In this document: positions 52,811-60,615 of the stretch, piece after piece
Layout: every line of letters starts with the position of its first letter
How positions within the stretch are numbered: the stretch's first letter is position 1
Assembly: GCA_039191215.1 (NCBI GenBank)
Contig: JBCCXT010000020.1
Location: 1 to 60,615 of the forward strand
Length of the DNA stretch: 60,615 nt
Reading direction: 5' to 3'
Source of the DNA: HKCCE3408 sp039191215
GTDB lineage: Bacteria > Pseudomonadota > Alphaproteobacteria > Rhodobacterales > Rhodobacteraceae
Made by a program: the position numbers and the translations under genes
The notes under the pieces: model-generated
Told to the model about the DNA's origin: nothing
Seen by the model: only the letters and a program-made list of their open reading frames with translations
The model's database searches: none

Positions 52811-55800
52811 ATGGTTGTTCAAACAGACGGCGTTTGGAGCGAGGTGATCGATACCACGATCATGGGAATCCATCAGGTCCTGCTGGGCGATGGGCGTGTG
52901 CTTTACTGGGGCGATAACGGCGACGGGAATGCCTTTTCCGGCAACCAAAGCTACGGCATCTATGATCCAAAAACGGGTGAGCATGAGGTCCTGAGCGAAA
53001 GCTACGCGGTGAGGATGTTCTGCGGCGCTGGTGTTCTCATTCCTGGAACAGACCAGATTTTGATCTCAGCAGGTTATAGCGGTGGGGCTGACGACAGCCG
53101 CGTCTTTGACACGTCCGAAGGCACGCTGATCACCGATCCCGAATATGCCCTGTCTACAGGGCGGTTTTACCCGACCATGATCTCGCTTAGCACCGGCCAA
53201 CTTGTCATCATGGGCGGCAATGGCGGCGGCGGCAAAGCCACGCCGGAGATTTTCACGGCAGGTGAAGGCTGGCGAAATCTTGACGGTGCCACCGATCCCG
53301 ATGTGGGCGCCAATTGGTGGTACCCGGATGCCTGGGTGAACAGTAAGGGCGAGGTTCTCTATATCGCTGTCGGCGCGGGCAACCAAAATGGTGGGACCAA
53401 TGCGGCGGGCACGTTCGAGGTGATGGCGCTTGATCCGTCGGGTGGCGGCTCAATCCGTCAGGTCGGCGAGGTGCCGTTCCAGATGGACGTCCGATCCGGT
53501 GCTGCAATGTATGACATCGGCAAGGTCGTCATCATGGATCACACAGGCGATCTGTGGATCATGGACATCAACGGGGACGAGCCGACCTTTACCTTCGCCG
53601 CCGACCTTGAAGGTGATCGCGAGAACGGAGACATGACGGTTTTGCCGGACGGGCGTATCCTGCTCAACGGCGGCAGCCGGACCGGCAATTCGCAAGAAGA
53701 TGCCAATGCCGTTTTCGTTTCCGAAATTTTCGACCCCTATACCGGAACGGTAAAGCAGGTCGATGACGAAGAAGTACTGCGCGTCTATCACTCCTCATCG
53801 ATCCTGTTGCCCGATGGCACGGTGATGTCTTCTGGCGGCGGCGGGCTTGGCGGTGACCGCGATTTTTGGGACGCTCAGATTTACTCGCCTGATTATCTTT
53901 TCAACGATGACGGCACGCTGGCCGACCGACCTGTGATTTCGGCCGCGCCCGCCGATATCGAGCCCGGCGACAGCTTTGTGGTCACCGTCGATGATGCCGC
54001 AACAATCGCGCGCATGTCGTTTGTGAAAACCGGCGCGGTTACACATTCCACCAACATGGAATCGGGGCGGATGGATCTGGACTTCACGGTTCTGTCGCCG
54101 ACCCAGATCGAACTGAGCCTTCCGGAAAACCCCCATCTTGTAGGTGCCGGCAATTGGATGCTTTTTGCCATCGACAATGACGGTGTGCCGTCCGAGGCAC
54201 CGATCATCTCGGTTATGCCAACGGTGCCAGCGCATCTTCCCGCGCCGGAAGAGGGCAAATTCATCGCGCAGTTCTTCGATGTTGGAACCGTCAGCAGCCT
54301 CAGCGATATCGATTTTGCCGGGGCTGTTGTGCACACCGAACAGGTCGAGAAAATCCAATATGCGGCTAGCGGCGGCAGCTTTTACGAGGGTGGTGAGACC
54401 GACACATTTGCGGCTCGTTTCGTGGGCAAAATCGAGGTGGCAGAGGCCGGGAGCTACACGTTCTATCTGACCTCTGACGACGGCTCAGCGCTTTACGTCA
54501 ACGGCGAGCAGGTCATCGGCAATGACGGCCTGCATGGGATGCGGCAAGACACAGTTACGCTCGACCTTGATGCGGGCCCGGCTAAAATCGAAGTGCGCTA
54601 CTTTGAAAACCGCGGCTCGGCCGGGCTCGATCTCGATTGGTCCGGCCCTGGATTTGGCCGCGTAGCGCTTACCGGGTCGGGCGAGTTACCGCCGCCACCT
54701 CCGCCGCCGCCGACACCTGAGCCGGGCATGTTCACCGCGCAGTATTTCGATGTCGGTGTCGTTCGCAGCCTCAGCGACATAAATTTTGGCGGCACGGTGA
54801 TCCACAGCGAGGCAATCGAGGCGATGCAGTTTGCGCGCACAGCCGGCAGTTTCTACGAAGGCGGGCCCGTTGACACCTTTGCGGGTCGCTTTACCGGCAC
54901 GATCGAAGTTGCCGAGACCGGGAGCTACACGTTCTATCTGACCTCTGACGACGGCTCAGCGCTTTACATCAACGGCGAGGAGGTCATCGGCAATGACGGC
55001 CTGCATGGCATGCGGCTTCAGACCGCGACCGTCGATCTTGATGCAGGTCCAGCCGATATCGAAGTGCGCTATTTCGAAAACGGCGGCGTTGCCGGGCTCG
55101 ATCTGGATTGGTCGGGGCCGGGTCTTGCGCGGACGGCATTGACCGCGGCGGAAAACCTAATCACCAACGGTGATTTCGAAGATATCAGCAATGGCACAGG
55201 CCCGCGCAGCATGCCGGAAGGGTGGGACACATCGGGTGCCGTCAGCGGTGTCTTCAACGCCAGCGCGGCACGGGGCGATGGCTATGCCTATGCGCTCGGC
55301 GGTTGGAGCGGTGCGGGCGGGCAAACGCTCAGCCAGGCGATCCATACAATTGCCGGGGAGAGCTACACACTGACCTTTGATGCCGGCGGCGCTTACGGGT
55401 CTATTACTGGCGCATTAGACGTATTGGTCGATGGTGTTGAGATCACGTCGCTGAGCGACGCCGCGCTTGGCAACAGCTCTCAGACGCGCAGCTACAGCTT
55501 CATTGCTAGCAGTGAAAAGACCGACATCAGCTTTGTGTTTGATGGAACCGGCGGAGGCGACATTGATATCGATAATGTCTCAGCGGTGGTTGCCACCCAG
55601 GACCGCGCCGCTTTAGCGTTGGACCAGGGTGGATTGGAAGGCACGGGCTTGGGCAATGGCGCCTGGACCAGTACTTTGCAAGGCTGGGACAAGACTGGCA
55701 ATGCCGGGGTCTGGAACCCAAGGGCGGACCATTTCGACTTCGAGGCGTTTGCCGGCGAAAATGTCGGCTTCATCAATAGCGGCTCAGTATCTCAAACGCT

Positions 55801-56092
55801 TGATGCGACTTATGATCCGACACTCGCCTACGAAGTTTCGCTGCAACTTGGCGGCCGCAAAGGCTCGGCTGGATCGGATTATTCGGTTGCGCTTTATGCC
55901 GGGGACACCGTGATCGCGCAGAGCTCGAGCAAGGTCGCGGGTCAAGGCAGCTGGGATGCGGTCAAGCTGCAAGCCGGGGTTGGCGGGTTTGACGCGCTAG
56001 CGGGGGAGGCATTGCGGATCGAGATCACTGATGAGGGCGGCCCGCAGCTCAATTTCGACGCCGTCACACTGACCTCAATCGATCTATTCTAA
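52811..56092 (+). CDS. Galactose-oxidase-like copper radical oxidase with two PA14 and two jelly-roll modules
   Basis: A 1093-residue multidomain protein. Residues 1-475 are a galactose oxidase/glyoxal oxidase-type propeller plus DUF1929-like domain. The copper and radical ligands align: C71 (MFCGAGV) and Y120 (GRFYPTM) for the Cys-Tyr cofactor, Y326 and H327 (RVYHSSSILLPDG), and H412 (GAVTHSTNM). Two PA14 domains follow (about 484-622 and 641-778, each with YTFYLTSDDGSALY), joined by a PPPPPPPP linker. Then come two carbohydrate-binding-like jelly rolls (about 783-927 and 940-1093). There is no N-terminal signal peptide, so export could be by a C-terminal signal (type I), which is only inference. 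Substrate probably a sugar or alcohol. Confidence 0.87.
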   Translation: MVVQTDGVWSEVIDTTIMGIHQVLLGDGRVLYWGDNGDGNAFSGNQSYGIYDPKTGEHEVLSESYAVRMFCGAGVLIPGTDQILISAGYSGGADDSRVFDTSEGTLITDPEYALSTGRFYPTMISLSTGQLVIMGGNGGGGKATPEIFTAGEGWRNLDGATDPDVGANWWYPDAWVNSKGEVLYIAVGAGNQNGGTNAAGTFEVMALDPSGGGSIRQVGEVPFQMDVRSGAAMYDIGKVVIMDHTGDLWIMDINGDEPTFTFAADLEGDRENGDMTVLPDGRILLNGGSRTGNSQEDANAVFVSEIFDPYTGTVKQVDDEEVLRVYHSSSILLPDGTVMSSGGGGLGGDRDFWDAQIYSPDYLFNDDGTLADRPVISAAPADIEPGDSFVVTVDDAATIARMSFVKTGAVTHSTNMESGRMDLDFTVLSPTQIELSLPENPHLVGAGNWMLFAIDNDGVPSEAPIISVMPTVPAHLPAPEEGKFIAQFFDVGTVSSLSDIDFAGAVVHTEQVEKIQYAASGGSFYEGGETDTFAARFVGKIEVAEAGSYTFYLTSDDGSALYVNGEQVIGNDGLHGMRQDTVTLDLDAGPAKIEVRYFENRGSAGLDLDWSGPGFGRVALTGSGELPPPPPPPPTPEPGMFTAQYFDVGVVRSLSDINFGGTVIHSEAIEAMQFARTAGSFYEGGPVDTFAGRFTGTIEVAETGSYTFYLTSDDGSALYINGEEVIGNDGLHGMRLQTATVDLDAGPADIEVRYFENGGVAGLDLDWSGPGLARTALTAAENLITNGDFEDISNGTGPRSMPEGWDTSGAVSGVFNASAARGDGYAYALGGWSGAGGQTLSQAIHTIAGESYTLTFDAGGAYGSITGALDVLVDGVEITSLSDAALGNSSQTRSYSFIASSEKTDISFVFDGTGGGDIDIDNVSAVVATQDRAALALDQGGLEGTGLGNGAWTSTLQGWDKTGNAGVWNPRADHFDFEAFAGENVGFINSGSVSQTLDATYDPTLAYEVSLQLGGRKGSAGSDYSVALYAGDTVIAQSSSKVAGQGSWDAVKLQAGVGGFDALAGEALRIEITDEGGPQLNFDAVTLTSIDLF
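54450..55020 (+). repeat. Near-identical DNA repeat between the two PA14 modules
   Basis: The stretch at about 54450-54544 recurs at about 54921-55015 with only a few base differences, whereas the flanking parts of the PA14 modules differ far more. This is the signature of recent gene conversion or duplication within the gene. Confidence 0.7.
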
Positions 56093-56099
56093 TGGTTGT

Positions 56100-56145
56100 C
56101 ACAGCGGCGGGCTGCAAACGCCGCCCGCCGCGAATGACCGCTGTG
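56100..56145 (+). terminator. Nested inverted repeats after the copper oxidase gene
   Basis: GCGGCGGGC pairs with GCCCGCCGC (56104-56131, 10-nt loop), and an outer pair CACAGCGG/CCGCTGTG spans 56100-56145. It begins 7 nt after the stop codon. No T-tract, so transcription termination is likely but not canonical. Confidence 0.5.
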
Positions 56146-57228
56146 TTCCAACCTATGCGTCATCCTCAAAAAGGGCGCCAACCGGGCGCAACTCCAAAGC
56201 CAAAAAACCCAAGGGAAGCAACCACGACTTCGGTCATGGAGATCGAATGTTGCATTACTGCGCGGATGCGCGTTGGTGGCTCATGAAGGGCGTGCGGGGT
56301 CGCTCGAAAGCCTTGGGGTGCTCTTTGAAATTCACACCTCTGTTGCAAACCAACCTCTAAGGTCAGGCTTCAGACCCAGAACAGGGCCGCCGGCAGCGTG
56401 CGGGTAGACAAGAGAACTTTTGGACATCTGTCATAGCGCGCGCGGCCCGCCGCCAGTCCTTGAGGCGGGCAAAGATGCCGTTGTCGCTCCAGCGCTTCCA
56501 ACGGCTGTAAAGCGCCTTGGGCGGGCCATATTCCGCAGGCGCGTCCCGCCGCCGTAAGCCATTGCGATTGATGAAGATAATCCCGCTCAAGACACGCCAG
56601 TCACAAACACAAGGCCTGCCTCTATCGGTAGATTTGCGCTGCAAATCGCCTGCCAGGCACTGCATGGGATGTCGGGAAGAAGGGGTCAAGACGCGCCATC
56701 TGCGCATCAGTCCGCCAGTAAAGATAAGACATGTTCACCGCTCGATTTTCGAGCCGTCAGTCACGCAACAAAACCGAAATCACCGATATCAATGCATGCT
56801 GATCCTAAGACCCGCCGCGCTTCAACTGACCGGCACCTGAAAGATGCGCAACACCGCGCGGGCTGGGGCGAAGCCCCGCCGCGCGCCACGCCCAACTGGC
56901 GCAGGCCGCAGGCCGAGCCGGGCGGGAGCACTTGGCCTGCAAGTCACGCGCCGCGTCGATAAGGTTGACCGAGTTCAGCTTTCTGTCGACGCGGATTGCC
57001 AGGCATTCTCGGCTGTGTTCATCCCTCGACCATTGTCCTCAGAACAATGGCGGGCACCGTCCGCCTGCGCCGGCCAGCATCGTCTCGATGGACCAAAGGC
57101 CCACCATGCACTAACAATCAAATCCGACCACCCAATCGGGGCACGCCCGTCTACTACCTTGCGAGCCGAATTCGCTCATGCTAGCAACCGCCACGGTGTC
57201 AGTCGCTGCTGCATGATCAAAACCCCGT
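56146..57228. other. Non-coding region with an IS remnant
   Basis: The only recognisable item is an IS5-type transposase fragment (56420-56732). The remainder shows open frames with no motif and does not look coding. No intact inverted repeats of an insertion sequence were found. Confidence 0.5.
56420..56732 (-). pseudogene. IS5-family transposase remnant
   Basis: Minus strand from the ATG at 56732: MSYLYWRTDAQMARLDPFFP starts like an IS5/IS1182-type transposase, then hits a stop. In another frame it continues DWRVLSGIIFINRNGLR and AEYGPPKALYSRWKRWSDNG, then ends in unrelated sequence. The catalytic part (DDE domain) is absent. It is an inactive, frameshifted and 3'-truncated fragment. Confidence 0.85.
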
Positions 57229-57305
57229 GCCGCCTTAGCTCAGTTGGTTAGAGCTCTGGATTGTGGATCCAGAGGTCCCATGTTCAAGCCAGGGAGGCGG
57301 TACCA
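57229..57305 (+). tRNA. tRNA-His (anticodon GTG)
   Basis: A 77-nt cloverleaf with CCA encoded: acceptor GCCGCCT/AGGCGGT (G1-T72 wobble), D arm GCTC/GAGC, anticodon stem CTGGA/TCCAG with loop TTGTGGA giving anticodon GTG, T loop TTCAAGC. The discriminator is A73 and the base before G1 is T, so there is no encoded G-1. Such tRNA-His is usual in many alphaproteobacteria. One A-G mismatch lies in the T stem. Confidence 0.93.
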
Positions 57306-57410
57306 CCTTCTTTCTCGCATTTTCGCACATAACGTGTATCAACCTGGGTATTTAACGCGCAGGCGCACGTCATTAGCTGTCGGCCAAGCAGACATGATTG
57401 GTGACACCCG

Positions 57411-58196
57411 ATGACCCAAGCTCCCGCAAGCACTACGCCTTCCGCTTTGATCGGCTCGTTGACGCTGACCGTGAATGACGCCGCGCGCGTCGCGGATTTC
57501 TATGAACGCGTGATTGGTTTGACCCGTTTCACGCCGACATCCCTCGGCATCGGTGATACTGCAGTTTTGCATCTGCACCAGGATAAAGCGGCCAGGCGCA
57601 GACCGAATGAGGCCGGCCTCTTTCACACCGCGTTTTTACTGCCGGATCGCGCGGCACTTGGGTTGTGGCTGAATCATGCCGCCGAAGCGGGTCTCAATCT
57701 TGACGGTGCGGCAGATCATTTAGTCAGTGAAGCGGTTTATCTGCATGACCCTGAAGGCAACGGTGTTGAGGTGTATGCCGACCGGCCGCGCGCGGTTTGG
57801 CCGCGACGTGACGAACAGATATTGCTCGACAGCAAACCGCTAGATCTCGAAGCGCTCGCAGCGGAGGGTGCAGGGACCTGGCGAGGCGCGCCCCTTGGCA
57901 CAACCATAGGCCATGTGCACCTTCAGGTCGGCGAGACCGAAGCCGCAGATGCGTTCTACACTGGCATCCTACCATTTCAGCGCATGTTTGCCATGGGAAA
58001 CCGGGCAAGCTTTTACGGCGCCGATGGCTACCACCATCAGCTTGCCGGCAACACCTGGAATTCGGGCGGGGCGGGCACGCGGTCGGCTGATGCAACCGGT
58101 TTGGCGGAGCTTGAATTGCGCATCGATCCGGCGCTTTGCGCACCGGACACATTTACCGATCCTTGGGGCACTACCATCCGGGTGACCGCGGCGTGA
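57411..58196 (+). CDS. VOC family protein (glyoxalase/dioxygenase type)
   Basis: A 261-residue protein with two vicinal-oxygen-chelate modules. The first begins IGSLTLTVNDAARVADFYER and has the metal-binding HTAFLLPDRA and GNGVEVYADRPRAVW. The second begins TIGHVHLQVGETEAADAFYT with GADGYHHQLAGNTWNS. The arrangement resembles CatE-type proteins of Bacillus and many bacteria. Catalytic specificity cannot be read. Located 106 nt after tRNA-His. Confidence 0.88.
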   Translation: MTQAPASTTPSALIGSLTLTVNDAARVADFYERVIGLTRFTPTSLGIGDTAVLHLHQDKAARRRPNEAGLFHTAFLLPDRAALGLWLNHAAEAGLNLDGAADHLVSEAVYLHDPEGNGVEVYADRPRAVWPRRDEQILLDSKPLDLEALAAEGAGTWRGAPLGTTIGHVHLQVGETEAADAFYTGILPFQRMFAMGNRASFYGADGYHHQLAGNTWNSGGAGTRSADATGLAELELRIDPALCAPDTFTDPWGTTIRVTAA

Positions 58197-58202
58197 GAGG
58201 CG

Positions 58203-58532
58203 TCATTGGCCAGGTGCTGCCCGGACTGGCATCTCCTGCACAAGATCGCCGCTTTCGATGTCAAAAACGCGGATGACTCCGTCATCGGTTACGATCACGA
58301 CGGCATCATCGGCCAGCGAATAGCTGAGCGTGGCAGCACCGGATGGTAGATCAAAACGCTCTGGGTGCACCAGAATGGGCCGCGGTGTTGCGTTCAGGCG
58401 GATGACAAGCAGCGCAACGATCGCTATGACGCCCAAGATCATGACCGCTGTCAGCACGGTCACCAATGTCTTGAGAAACCTCAGATCCCGAGGGAGCGCC
58501 TGGTCAGAAGTGTCGTCTGAAGTGTCAGCCAT
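58203..58532 (-). CDS. Small membrane-anchored protein (DUF6476-like)
   Basis: A 109-residue protein with a transmembrane segment (LVTVLTAVMILGVIAIVALL, near residues 23-42) and a short beta-rich C-terminal part (ATLSYSLADDAVVIVTDDGV). It resembles small proteins found next to RluA genes in Rhodobacteraceae. Its ATG at 58532 overlaps the ATG of the RluA gene on the opposite strand (the four bases 58530-58533 are CATG). Convergent end near the VOC gene. Confidence 0.75.
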   Translation of the reverse strand: MADTSDDTSDQALPRDLRFLKTLVTVLTAVMILGVIAIVALLVIRLNATPRPILVHPERFDLPSGAATLSYSLADDAVVIVTDDGVIRVFDIESGDLVQEMPVRAAPGQ

Positions 58533-59547
58533 GGCCCGTATCGTGACCTTTCGGATTAAGCCCGAAGCGGGCAGGCGCCTTGATAAAGCATTGGCTGCCA
58601 GCGTGCCAGAGGCCGAAGCCCTGAGCCGGTCGCGTCTGGCGCGGCTGATCAATGAGGGCGCCGTGCGTGTGGACGGAAAAGTTGTGACTGATCAGAAGGC
58701 CAACGTCCCGGCGGGCGCCGAAATTTCTATCGCACTGCCGGAAGCAGCTGAGGTCACGACATTGCCGGAGCCTATGGCACTGTCGATCCTTTACGAAGAT
58801 GACGATCTGCTCGTCGTCGACAAGCCTGCGGGTCTTGTGGTGCATCCCGCGCCGGGGACACCTTCGGGTACGCTTGTGAACGGCCTTTTGGCGCATCTGG
58901 GCGGCAGTCTCTCAGGCGTTGGCGGCGAAAAGCGCCCCGGTATCGTGCACCGGATCGACAAGGATACATCCGGTCTTCTGGTGGTCGCGAAGTCTGACCG
59001 GGCCCATCATGGCCTTTCCCAGCAATTCGCGAACCACACAGTGACAAGGCGCTATACGGCGCTTTGTCATGGTGTGCCGGATGTCTCAGATGCGCGGCTC
59101 GGCGGTCTGCGGGGGGTGCGCTTTGAAGGCGCGCGGCTGAAGATTTCAACCGCCCTGGCACGCCACCGCACCGACCGGCAGCGCCAGGCGGTCGTCTGGT
59201 CCGAGGCGGGGCGACACGCTGTGACCCGGTTGCGCATGGAGGAAGCATTTGGCGCTGTGGCCCGCATCAGTGCTGAACTTGAAACTGGCCGGACCCATCA
59301 AATCCGCGTGCATGCGCGCTATATCGGGCATCCGTTGATTGGCGATGCTACCTATGGCGGGCGGCGAAAGGTCTCGGCCAAAGCCGTGGGCGACGAGCGG
59401 GCCGCGCGCCTGAATACGTTCCCGCGCCAAGCACTACACGCGGAAACGCTTGGCTTTCAGCACCCCGTATCTGGACAAGACCTGGCCTTTCGTGCGCCGA
59501 TACCGGCAGATATGACCGCGCTGCTGGAGCTATTGCGCGGGATTTAA
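58531..59547 (+). CDS. RluA family pseudouridine synthase
   Basis: About 338 residues. The N-terminal S4-type RNA-binding domain is visible as SRLARLINEGAVRVDGKV. The catalytic domain contains ILYEDDDLLVVDKPAGLVVH and the active-site HRIDKDTSGLLVVAK with its catalytic aspartate. LETGRTHQIRVHARYIGHPL follows. These are the features of RluC/RluD-type rRNA pseudouridine synthases; the exact target cannot be told. The start overlaps the start of the divergent membrane gene. Followed by rpoH. Confidence 0.94.
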   Translation: MARIVTFRIKPEAGRRLDKALAASVPEAEALSRSRLARLINEGAVRVDGKVVTDQKANVPAGAEISIALPEAAEVTTLPEPMALSILYEDDDLLVVDKPAGLVVHPAPGTPSGTLVNGLLAHLGGSLSGVGGEKRPGIVHRIDKDTSGLLVVAKSDRAHHGLSQQFANHTVTRRYTALCHGVPDVSDARLGGLRGVRFEGARLKISTALARHRTDRQRQAVVWSEAGRHAVTRLRMEEAFGAVARISAELETGRTHQIRVHARYIGHPLIGDATYGGRRKVSAKAVGDERAARLNTFPRQALHAETLGFQHPVSGQDLAFRAPIPADMTALLELLRGI

Positions 59548-59596
59548 CCCTTTTCATGGCGGGTTGCCTTCGGGCGCCGGAGCCGGAACGGCGACC

Positions 59597-59639
59597 GCGC
59601 CAAGGAGGCCTCCCCCAAAGCGGGGAGCCGACGCGGCGC
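59597..59639. repeat. Palindromic repeat, family 2, copy B
   Basis: GCGCCAAGGAGGCCTCCCC, a short spacer and GGGGAGCC...GGCGC, reverse complement of the copy at 35079. It lies 50 nt after the RluA-type gene stop and could form a hairpin. Confidence 0.6.
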
Positions 59640-59845
59640 GACACACTTGGCCGTGCGTTTTGGCGCGTAAAACTGTGCACAAATGCACGTGATATTTACG
59701 ACTTGGTAATTGCCGTGCGCCAAATCTACCCTTAACTCTACTGAACGGACGAGTTTAGTTTGCCCCTTGACGTCGGGGCGGCGCGTACCCAGATAGAAGT
59801 TAACAATGTTCACATCGCGATCCAGAAACAGGGGGTTCGCATCAC

Positions 59846-60615
59846 ATGAGCAACTACGCAAATCTTCCCGCACCGTCGCCGGAACAGGGACTGAACCGCT
59901 ATCTGCAGGAAATCCGGAAATTCCCGATGTTGGAGCCGGAAGAGGAATACATGCTGGCCAAGCGTTGGGTCGAAGATCAAGATACCAACGCGGCCCATCA
60001 GATGGTCACAAGCCACCTACGCCTCGCGGCTAAGATTGCCATGGGCTATCGTGGTTATGGCTTGCCGCAGGCAGAGGTCATCTCAGAGGCGAATGTCGGG
60101 CTGATGCAAGCCGTCAAGCGCTTTGACCCCGAAAAGGGCTTCCGCTTGGCCACTTACGCAATGTGGTGGATCCGTGCCTCGATCCAAGAATACATCTTGC
60201 GTTCCTGGAGCCTAGTGAAACTGGGCACGACAAGTGCGCAAAAGAAGCTGTTTTTCAACCTTCGCAAGGCGAAAGCCCGGATCGGTGCGCTTGAGGAAGG
60301 CGACATGCGGCCTGAAAACGTCGCGCGGATCGCCCATGACCTCGGCGTGACGGAAACCGAAGTGATCTCGATGAACCGGCGACTGTCGGGCGGCGACGCC
60401 TCTCTCAATGCGATGGTTGGCTCGGACGGGGAAAGTGCGACGCAATTGCAAGATTGGCTCGAAGACGAAGATGCCAACCAGGCCGAGGATTACGCTGAAC
60501 GCGATGAGATGCAGCACCGTATGGCGCTGATGGAAAAGGCGATGGACGTTCTGAATGAACGCGAGCGCGATATCCTGACGCAACGCCGCCTGAAGGACCA
60601 ACCGGTCACGCTTGA
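59846..60615 (+). CDS. rpoH: RNA polymerase sigma-32 factor RpoH, 3' end cut by window edge
   Basis: Heat-shock sigma factor. The visible 256 residues start MSNYANLPAPSPEQGLNRYL. Region 1.2/2.1 (LNRYLQEIRKFPMLEPEEEY), region 2.2-2.4 (VGLMQAVKRFDPEKGFRLAT, then YAMWWIRASIQEYILRSW) and the start of region 4 (NERERDILTQRRL) are present. The segment QKKLFFNLRKAK is the RpoH box characteristic of sigma-32. The final part of region 4 lies outside. Upstream, a TTGACG hexamer is at 59767-59772, but no convincing -10 partner is evident. Confidence 0.95.
   Translation, partial: MSNYANLPAPSPEQGLNRYLQEIRKFPMLEPEEEYMLAKRWVEDQDTNAAHQMVTSHLRLAAKIAMGYRGYGLPQAEVISEANVGLMQAVKRFDPEKGFRLATYAMWWIRASIQEYILRSWSLVKLGTTSAQKKLFFNLRKAKARIGALEEGDMRPENVARIAHDLGVTETEVISMNRRLSGGDASLNAMVGSDGESATQLQDWLEDEDANQAEDYAERDEMQHRMALMEKAMDVLNERERDILTQRRLKDQPVTL

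Noticed and set aside
59767..59796. Sigma-70 promoter for rpoH
   Set aside because: The TTGACG hexamer is good, but the 16-18 nt spaced partner (CAGATA or AGATAG) is too poor to call.

Overview
This window comes from a chromosome of an alphaproteobacterium of the Rhodobacteraceae (Roseobacter group). The assignment is inferred from gene content: a dnaG-rpoD pair, a sarcosine oxidase operon in soxB-D-A-G order, nrdR-ribD-ribE-ribB-ribH-nusB, mmcB, an RluA-family gene followed by rpoH, and a histidine tRNA with A73 and no encoded G-1, which is typical of many alphaproteobacteria. Most of the sequence is GC-rich and densely coding. The exceptions are a decayed gene around 12.5-13.9 kb and a visibly AT-richer patch around 24.5-25.6 kb. 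Both window edges cut sigma-factor genes: rpoD on the left and rpoH on the right.

Region by region. 1-3.4 kb: dnaG then rpoD, minus strand. 3.6-4.0 kb: a small pilin-like protein. 4.0-9.3 kb: sarcosine oxidase operon (soxB, a small exported protein, soxD, soxA, soxG), minus strand, with coupled or overlapping genes. 9.4-12.4 kb: three pseudopilin/Tad-type genes (one vWA TadG-like, two TadE-like) ending in a clear terminator, followed upstream by a second TadG-like gene in ruins (12.5-13.9 kb). 14.1-19.5 kb: glutamate-type dehydrogenase, a membrane protein, a 3-hydroxyisobutyrate dehydrogenase-family enzyme, a pirin, an alpha/beta hydrolase and a small coiled-coil protein. 19.5-28.1 kb: a patchwork around lepA. 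It holds two distant paralogues of a family I cannot name, a copy of the first 60 bases of lepA, a coiled-coil membrane protein in AT-rich DNA, a frameshifted remnant and PPK2.

28.1-36 kb: Lrp-type regulator divergent from a leucine-type dehydrogenase, small exported proteins, a low-molecular-weight phosphatase, a sirtuin, a periplasmic copper-chaperone pair, rpmB with its terminator, a DUF2161-like protein, YjbQ and a methyltransferase. 36.2-46.8 kb: nrdR and the riboflavin genes to nusB, split by three minus-strand capsule genes (kpsC, a polysaccharide exporter, kpsS) and by two extra plus-strand genes. 47-52.4 kb: mmcB bracketed by inverted copies of a repeat, a MarR regulator divergent from an FAD oxidoreductase with a good candidate operator between them, and two exported proteins. 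52.8-56.1 kb: a 1093-residue galactose-oxidase-like copper radical enzyme carrying two PA14 modules and two jelly-roll-like modules. 56.1-60.6 kb: an IS5-type transposase remnant, tRNA-His, a VOC-family enzyme, a small membrane protein whose start codon overlaps that of the divergent RluA-type pseudouridine synthase, and rpoH.

Functionally the window is mostly housekeeping (replication, transcription, translation, riboflavin) with catabolic and surface functions inserted. The points most worth following up are the unnamed paralogous family and lepA fragment near 20-28 kb, the multidomain copper oxidase, the TadG ruin, and two families of dispersed intergenic repeats.
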